Positions 58,241 through 64,000 of a stretch of 64,000 nt of DNA are shown in pieces. Origin of the DNA: Stachybotrys elegans. Its lineage: Eukaryota; Ascomycota; Sordariomycetes; Hypocreales; Stachybotryaceae. A model generated the notes under the pieces. That model was not told the DNA's origin. It worked only from the letters and a program-made list of their open reading frames with translations, and made no database searches. The stretch spans positions 186,001-250,000 of the forward strand of contig JAGPNK010000022.1 in assembly GCA_020746835.1 (NCBI GenBank), given 5' to 3'. Numbering within the stretch: the stretch's first letter is position 1; every line of letters starts with the position of its first letter. The position numbers and the translations under genes are program-made.

Positions 58241-58518
58241 ATGCTCGCCAAATCTGTCCTTGTTCTCGCCTTTGCGGCCCTCTCCCTTGCCGCTCCCCAG
58301 GGTGGCAGCTCGGATGCCCAGCTTAAGCGCGTTGAGGAACTGCGCAAGAAGGGCCTGGTTTGCAACAAGCAACCCCAGGGACACTTTTACTGCTCTGACG
58401 GATTCGGCGGTGACTGGTAAGTGGTTCGTTTATCCCCCCTACAGGTACTTTTGGAGGTTGACAATCTATCCTCTGCAGCTACGTCGACATTCGCGGAGGT
58501 GGCAGCTGCCTTATTTAA
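58241..58518 (+). CDS. Small secreted four-cysteine protein (2 exons)
   Basis: Exon 1 58241-58416 and exon 2 58479-58518, with a 62-nt GTAAGT...CTGCAG intron, encode 71 residues. Signal peptide MLAKSVLVLAFAALSLAAPQ, likely cut near residue 18-19; the mature part has a possible Kex2-like LKR at 28-30 and four cysteines, C41, C51, C59, C69, spaced 9-7-9 with Gly-rich surroundings (YCSDGFGGDCYVDIRGGGSC). Unspliced, the frame stops soon after GGDW, so the intron is needed to supply Cys59's codon end and Cys69. Size, signal and cysteines fit a secreted effector-like or antimicrobial-type peptide; function unknown. Confidence 0.72.
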
Positions 58519-58815
58519 ATTCGGGTGCACTGTGACTTGGACTTGTTACGGTCTACTTGTATTCTATCTAGTCTAACATCAATTGAAGTCACCCAGAGCT
58601 CCCATGATAAGACGTCAGCATTCCTCCAAATATTTGAACCACAATGGATCTCGCCCAATCCGATGTGGTGGCTAAAGTAGTCGTCCTGAAACGTCACGTT
58701 GAAACCTGCGCGGGCTGCCGTCGCGAAAATGTCATGTCCATCAACTACCAAGCCCTATAGATTCGGCGCCAAGACCATCGAGTCTGTCAACACAACGCCA
58801 TTGACCATGCCAGGC
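58515..58815 (-). pseudogene. Protein-arginine deiminase, C-terminal fragment
   Basis: Minus-strand text MVNGVVLTDSMVLAPNL, a TAG, then GLVVDGHDIFATAARAGFNV, TFQDDYFSHHIGLGEIHCGS and NIWRN. This aligns by eye with the C-terminal catalytic end of PAD enzymes, including the GE-x-HCG-x-N motif that holds the active-site Cys. PADs convert peptidyl-arginine to citrulline. The rest of the gene, including the other catalytic residues, is absent from the window and an internal stop is present, so this is a relic. It overlaps the last bases of the small secreted protein gene on the other strand. Confidence 0.7.
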
Positions 58816-59019
58816 CATTACGCAGCTAACCGGTCGAGGCGTAATTGTCGGGTTCTAAGACCGGGAGGCGTTCCGGCCTTGATAATGTTTTTACAACCCA
58901 CACCCTGAATGATTCATTGACAGGTACTTGGGCAGGGGTTCGCTAACAAATGAGAATATATAAAAATCTATACTAATATACTTAAGAATAACTAGTTACC
59001 TTAATTCTTGTATTTTATT
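58816..59019. other. Spacer
   Basis: May hold further decayed PAD-like sequence up to about 58890; AT-rich from 58930. Nothing firm. Confidence 0.3.
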
Positions 59020-60360
59020 TATCTCCTTGAGTGCGCGAGGGCGGCATCTACCTAGCGGACAGGGATCTGATCCAATTAAAAGCCAGAAAAAACTAGTGAC
59101 ATTAACTAGCTAGCAAATTGGCTGATGATAGAAGCCCCAGCATTTAGGCTTTTTTACAAATAGCTACATTGCATGTCAGACAACCCCACCGAACGATTGT
59201 ACCTTTCCTTGGCCCACGAGACTGCCGCCCTTGTGGTCGGGCCCGGCTATTGATGCTATTCGCGTCTAGCTGCTGCAACGAGCCCTGCTTTCTAGGGTGT
59301 TGAGAGATCTGACTTCTGACTCCAACTTGAACGCCCTGACAGGCTAAACAGCGGGATTTTTTCCCTCTGTTTCCTGGCTGATGCTGTTCCAATGGTATAA
59401 CTGTATTGCCAGCACGATATCTTTGTTTTGAAGAGCCCTGGCTCCTGTAGGTCTTGAAGATATTATCCACCAGGGCCTGTTGCCAGCAACTCTGCGATCT
59501 ATAGGGTGTCCAAGCCAGCTGTCCTTTTCTCTGCAAAAGGAAGCTATTTGCAAGAGCTGTTGCAAGGAGGAAGGACCAGGTTATAGCCCGGCCCGGGCCC
59601 TAACATTAACAATGGTCAGAGTGTATATTCAATTGGAGATAATCGCCAATATCTATAGCATTCATTCTATCATTATAGTAGGCAGCTATAGATAGAAGAG
59701 CTAGCTATAGTATAGACTTAGAGCTGAATTTCTACTTGATAGAATGACTGTATAGCTGTAATAAATTGGGCTGTTTCCTAATCTATATAGCAGTTTTAGT
59801 GCCTTTATAAACAGTAGACAGAAATAAAACTAGAGTGCTGTCCTTTTATGCAATTTGGTTGACCTTTAAGCCGGTTAATAGGGCGTTTTCTAAAGCTGGG
59901 TTTCCTAGGGCCCCAGGCTCGATTGCTGTCTTGAATGACTTTCCTACCTTATTATCAGGCGTGGGCCATGTCTCAATATCGCGATACAGTCCACAGTTTG
60001 TACGGCAGGTCCCTGTGGCCCTGGCCCCTAGGATTCTAAGGGCCCTAAAGAGGTCTAGGGATGAGAAAAGGTTGTCTAGGAAGACATGATATGTATCACT
60101 AGGTAGCTTACTTACTAGGGCCACAACTATAGCTTGGGTCGGATTTAACGCCAGTAGCTCAGTTGGAATGCCCCTTGATGGCTCTTTGGCTGTCTTGTGA
60201 GACGGCTTGTCTAGGGGCCCGATATCAACTAGGCCCTTATCAGAGCCCTCATCAGCAGAGTCCTCAGAGGAAGAGCTGTCTGATATATTGTCTGATGAAC
60301 TGTCTGAAGAGCTATCTAATGAGCCGTCTGATAGCTTGTTATTGCTAGGGCTTGAAGGTG
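59020..60360 (-). mobile_element. piggyBac-family relic 2, 5' half missing
   Basis: Left terminus TATCTCCTTGAGTGCGCGAG at 59020 matches the 3' end of the family. Transposase pieces: LLALNPTQAIVVALVSKLPS (about 60140) and HVFLDNLFSSLDLFRALRIL (second catalytic Asp), then QRYRAGNTVIPLEQHQ, NRGKKSRCLACQG and the tail GCLTCNVAICKKA ending at 59144. The part before 'SEDSADEGSDKG' (about 60280) is cut where hAT sequence begins. Divergent from relic 1. Confidence 0.8.
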
Positions 60361-60403
60361 GGCTTTAACACCAACAGGACCGTATTTCGCCCAGCGCTGA
60401 CCT

Positions 60404-60512
60404 CAATTCAAGTATCAAGTCAAGTATATCAAGTAAGTCAAGTAAGTTGACCGCCCAGTATATTTCAAGTAAGTAAGTATGTGATACCCGAAACTTGATA
60501 TACTTGAAATAC
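60404..60512. repeat. Left subterminal arm of hAT element, palindromic
   Basis: TCAAGTATATCAAGTAAGTC clusters at the outer side and AACTTGATATACTTGAAAT at the inner side, so the arm itself folds back. Closely similar in the same orientation to 63361-63475. Confidence 0.6.
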
Positions 60513-63360
60513 TATATTTTATGGGTTTCCCTGTGCGACGCCCCTAGGAGTGCCGAGACCATTCAGAGTTTGTCGGCCCAAGGTGTAGGGTAATGAATTG
60601 GTGTTGCCTTCCCCAGCTGGTTGCACCAATAATGAATAATGCAGGGATGTGGCAGGGGTGGCGCGGATTTATTGTTTGTTCGCACGCGTGGTCGAGACGT
60701 GTCGCACCTGACTCAGAACCCAAGTGGTCCCTTTGTGAGTAGCATCTGCAATCCGCAATCCGCCAATAATCCCCTATGGCAGCACAACAGCAGTCGCTAG
60801 AAACGCTCTTGGGGATTAGCAGTCAGCGTAAATCGCTGAAACAGCAGCTTGACGCTGCGTCCATCAAGGCTGAATCTGGGAGAACGACTCTTGCTGACCT
60901 CCCAACGGTCCAGATCGGCTGCAAGAGGTATGTACCAGAGGAGTACATAGCCAACAAGAATCGCAAAGGCCGGCGGAGCTGGATTCAAGCCCATGGATTC
61001 TTCCTCACGGAAGTCAGCCCTGATTTGCGGACGTTGCAGACCTACTGGTTTGCTCGAAATGCGACGAACGCGGGAAGAGCTCGTTTTTCGTCGCGACAAA
61101 CACCACGTCGCCAATTGAGCACCTCCGAAGGTATGTGGCATCCGTGTGAGTCCGACATTTCTTATTTTTCAGCGTCTTACTGGATATAGGTCCCATATGA
61201 TTACCGAGGCGGACGGCAATGCGGACGAAGATTCGTCTCGCGCTGACATTCACCCCCTTCGAAACGGCGCTGCCTGGAGCTTCCTACTGTAAGATCCAAT
61301 GTTAATAAAGCGAAGGAGCTGACGGTCGGCTGGATCGTCACTGCCAATCTTCCTTTCACGGCGCCGTCGAATCCGTACTTGCGACGAATGCTCGACTTAC
61401 ACGATGCGTCATTGGCAAAAGAGGTGCCGTGGAACCGGCAGTCGGTGCGTGATACCATGCGGAAATTATTCGAGGTAAAGAAGGGAGCAATATCGAGTCA
61501 ATTAGAGAAGGCAGTCACAAGGATTAGCTTTAGCTTTGACATGTGGACTTCTCCAAACCAGTACGCTTTCCTTGGCCTCCACGCTCACTATCTCGACGCC
61601 TCCTATCAAGTGCAATCGCGACTTCTTGCCCTGCGCCGTGTATGGGGATCTCATTCCAGAGATAACCAAGCTACAACAATATATAACATTTTCAGTGAGT
61701 ATGGGATACAAGATCAGATTGGCACAGGTGTCAGCAACAATATCACGTCTAATAACACATACTTGGCAAGCCTCTATCATCAACTTTCTCCTGCAATGGC
61801 CAAGGAGAATATTCAAAACCATCAAACACAGTGCTTTAGGCATATTGTCAACCTTGCAGCTCGAGCATTCCTCTGGGGGAAAGATTCTAACTCATTTAAG
61901 CAAGAAGCCTTCACCAAGGCAGCTTTCCAAGTTAAGGAGCATAAGCTTCAACTTTAGCAGAAACAGGGAGCAGTGGGCAAGCTGCATAATATCATCCAGT
62001 TCATCAGGGCTTCTCCACAACAGTAAGAGTTAATAAAATCTCTGGCATGCAACTAGTATAACAAAGATAGCTATTAACTCTTTAAGAAGGAGCAAGCTAC
62101 TATTAATCTTAAGCTAATATAAAATAACAAAACCAGATGGAATTCAACTTTTCTAATAATCCAGTATGCTATTCACAAACGAGAGCACATTAACCATTTC
62201 ATTACATATCTTAAAATGAAGGCAGTAGAGCCCCAACAACATATACCTATCTAAGATCAGCTTTCACCACAGAACTGGCTTCTATTAGCAGAGATATAGA
62301 GCCTACTTAAACCACTCTACAAGATCACCATAAAGTGCCAGGGTTAGGCCAAAGAAAGCCATTATAGCGCATTGTAGAAAGTAATAATCAGAATGGAATA
62401 TTTACTTAACTTCTTCAAGAAGCAAAAGCTAATATTCTTACCACCTAGTAATACTATTAATAAGCTATAGAATGCCAGAGCCTTAGCAACCACAAGTATA
62501 ACTTTCTAGTTCATATTCAGTCGTCTTATGCCTATTTTGCTAATAGTATCTTAGAATGTAGTACTCCGCAAGTTAACCAGAGTCACAGACACAAGAAACA
62601 CTTACCACAGCATATTCAAGACAAATATACTAATGCATTCTTGCAAACTAAGAATTTTAATAATAACCACCAACAATACATACAAATCTCTATTAATAAC
62701 TATTAGTCAAAGCTTAACAAGTATTACAGTCTACTTAGTCAATCACCACTATACCCAGCTACTATTATTCTTCACCCACACTAGAATATATCTTGGCTTA
62801 AGGCAAACTGGACTAGCCATAAGTAACTAGTCTGGCTATGGGATGCCAAGAATAGTATTTGGGAATTCTTTAAATAATAGTATCCACATAAAGAGCAGTC
62901 TAAGATAGCAAGAACCATAATAGAAAAAGCAATGTAGCAAGATAAGGCTAGTCAATTCAACCAGTGGATACAGAACTACAACCAGTATATAATAGAGAAA
63001 GAAAATAAGCTTAGAGTTTATATAAAGCAAGGGCCAGTCCAGCAAGAGAACTTAAACCCTATTCTATAGTAAAAGGATTACCAAGAAGAATATCCACATC
63101 TAAGTAAGTTTGCCCTTAACATCCTAGCAATTCCTACTATATCTATCAATCCTAAGCAGACATTTAGTATCATAAAGTTAACAGTAAGCTCGCAAAGGCA
63201 TAGCTTAAGCCCTAAGATAATAGAGGAAATATAGTGCCTATAGAATTGGCTAGGCCATTAAGCGATCACTGTGGGCGAGGTCGTTAGCTTTAGTGGGGAC
63301 CTGATGGGTTGGGATGGAGGGGAGGCGTGATAGTACCAATAGCTTTATCCCGACCTCAGA

Positions 63361-63475
63361 TATCAAGTATATCAAGTATATCAATTCAATTCAAGTTAAT
63401 CAAGTTCACGGACAATTTTATTTCAAGTAATTAAGTTATACCCCCGAACTTGACTTACTTGAATTGAAGTTAATG
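63361..63475. repeat. Right subterminal arm of hAT element, palindromic
   Basis: TATCAAGTATATCAAGTATA at the outer start, GAACTTGACTTACTTGAATTG at the far side, with the same central TATTTCAAGTAA..TAAGT motif as the left arm. Confidence 0.6.
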
Positions 63476-63834
63476 TCGTTGAATCGCTGAATCCCACGGC
63501 CTATCGGTCAACCACCAGATGGTAAAGACAGTTCTCCTGGAGTCCAATCTCCTTGGAGGCTTGGATGCAAGCCAAAAGATGGAAATGGTCAACTCCGCTC
63601 TCGCTTTACTCGGGACTGAAGCTCGCAGGGATATACAAGGGATGGCAGCCATTGGTTGCTCTTCAGGATCCCACACGAGAGGACAGCTCTCTTAGACTTC
63701 AGTAAGTATAATGCTCTCCTAAAACCTATGTCCTATCGTAGGTAACTCTGGCTAATACATCAATCCCCAGAACCATTCATCAAGTTAGAATAACTCTTTA
63801 ATACCCATTCTTAGTCCTAGTGTTGGCGATAGTG
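63476..63834. other. Spacer, nothing identified
   Basis: GC-normal to about 63690. The 68-codon minus-strand frame has no domain and the sequence is not piggyBac, so relic 2 does not resume beyond the hAT element. Confidence 0.4.
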
Positions 63835-63999
63835 CTAATTAGGATGCATCTTTACGCATAAAGGACACTGGATAGCACCCTCTTCTTCAACTCGGTCCTT
63901 GCATAAGCACGTCTTGCACGCGCACTTAGGAAAAAGCTTTTCATCTAGCTTTCCAGCTCTTCCAGCAATTTTGGTGTCAAGCATATGTTTGCCCATATT
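63835..63999 (-). CDS. Partial Cys-rich protein at right edge
   Basis: Minus-strand frame open from the window edge to a TAG at 63835-63837, reading KLFPKCACKTCLCKDRVEEE then GAIQCPLCVKMHPN. Six cysteines in CxCxxCxC...CxxC order suggest a zinc-binding or RING-like C-terminus. An in-frame ATG lies at 63996 but the gene may start beyond the window. Confidence 0.35.
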   Translation of the reverse strand, partial: NMGKHMLDTKIAGRAGKLDEKLFPKCACKTCLCKDRVEEEGAIQCPLCVKMHPN

Positions 64000-64000
64000 T

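Larger units (their letters stand above)
60404..63475 (+). mobile_element. hAT-family DNA transposon, 3' half RIPed
   Basis: Transposase from ATG 60776 (MAAQQQSLETLLGISSQRKS). BED-finger region RRSWIQAHGFF..., then after a one-base shift near 61045 CSKCDERGKSSFFVATNTT and IEHLRR; a GTATGT..TTTTCAG intron is possible after 61130. ELTVGWIVTANLPFTAPSNP, SFDMWTSPNQYAFLGLHAHY and CFRHIVNLAARAFLWGKDSN are typical hAT core text. After 61957 stops multiply, and the dimerisation end is still visible near 63140-63250 (NPKQTFSIIKLTVSSQRHSL...). Both ends carry CAAGTA/TACTTG-rich arms. No 8-bp target duplication found by eye. Confidence 0.8.

Noticed and set aside
1..64000. Starship captain (DUF3435), PKS, NRPS or terpene synthase
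   Set aside because: Looked for on both strands among the coherent protein text; none seen.
1..64000. tRNA, rRNA, CRISPR array, telomere repeats
   Set aside because: No convincing tRNA arms, rRNA-like blocks, spaced direct repeats or TTAGGG arrays noticed; a covariance-model search was not possible.

Overview
The window is filamentous-ascomycete DNA, most likely a Sordariomycete (an inference from gene content and transposon families). Genes are compact with 50-70 nt GT..AG introns. Regulators, oxidoreductases, a P450, a BAHD-type acyltransferase and secreted proteins sit as small GC-balanced islands. Between them lie AT-rich blocks in which transposon reading frames are full of TAG/TAA codons and C-to-T / G-to-A changes, the pattern expected of repeat-induced point mutation (RIP).

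Layout. 1-2.7 kb: Helitron relic (DUF6570 domain joined directly to a PIF1-type helicase, Rep region missing). 2.8-9.6 kb: best-preserved gene island, with a secreted metallo-beta-lactamase-fold hydrolase, a Zn2Cys6 regulator, a divergently transcribed SDR and a FAD monooxygenase. 10.4-12.8 kb: a disabled MYND-finger gene and a degraded uncharacterised gene. 14-19.1 kb: Helitron fragments interleaved with pieces of a multi-pass membrane protein. 19-25.7 kb: RIP desert with a piggyBac relic bounded by near-perfect inverted repeats and a LINE 5' fragment. 25.6-28.9 kb: an uncharacterised protein cut at its 3' end by LINE sequence, and a cytochrome P450. 30-34 kb: a low-confidence acidic coiled-coil gene and a DUF6536 membrane gene cut by a pogo-type relic. 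34.7-37.3 kb: pogo/Tc1-like element with inverted repeats and TA duplications. 37.7-42.1 kb: a very large uncharacterised gene with frame breaks. 42.3-43.6 kb: chimeric transposon debris and a miniature piggyBac derivative. 43.7-45.2 kb: intact acyltransferase. 45.9-53.8 kb: LINE remnants, a small Cys-rich repeat gene and a full-length RIPed Tad1-like LINE. 53.8-55.2 kb: a retroposed element with a 12-bp target duplication and (AAATC)n tail. 55.9-58.8 kb: a secreted Cu/Zn-SOD-like protein, a two-exon small secreted cysteine protein and a protein-arginine-deiminase fragment. 59-63.5 kb: a second piggyBac relic and a hAT element with palindromic arms. The right edge holds a partial Cys-rich frame.

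How the genes may work together. The 2.8-9.6 kb group (hydrolase, regulator, SDR, flavin monooxygenase) has the composition of a small catabolic or tailoring cluster. The regulator and SDR share a promoter containing an inverted TCCGCCAC/GTGGCGGA pair, a plausible site for a Zn2Cys6 protein. No PKS, NRPS or terpene synthase backbone gene was seen. The strongest new observations are the unlisted two-exon secreted peptide at 58241-58518, the PAD fragment beside it, the tandem CxxC-PW finger protein at 47125-47594, and the degenerate Helitron/membrane-gene mosaic at 14-19 kb.
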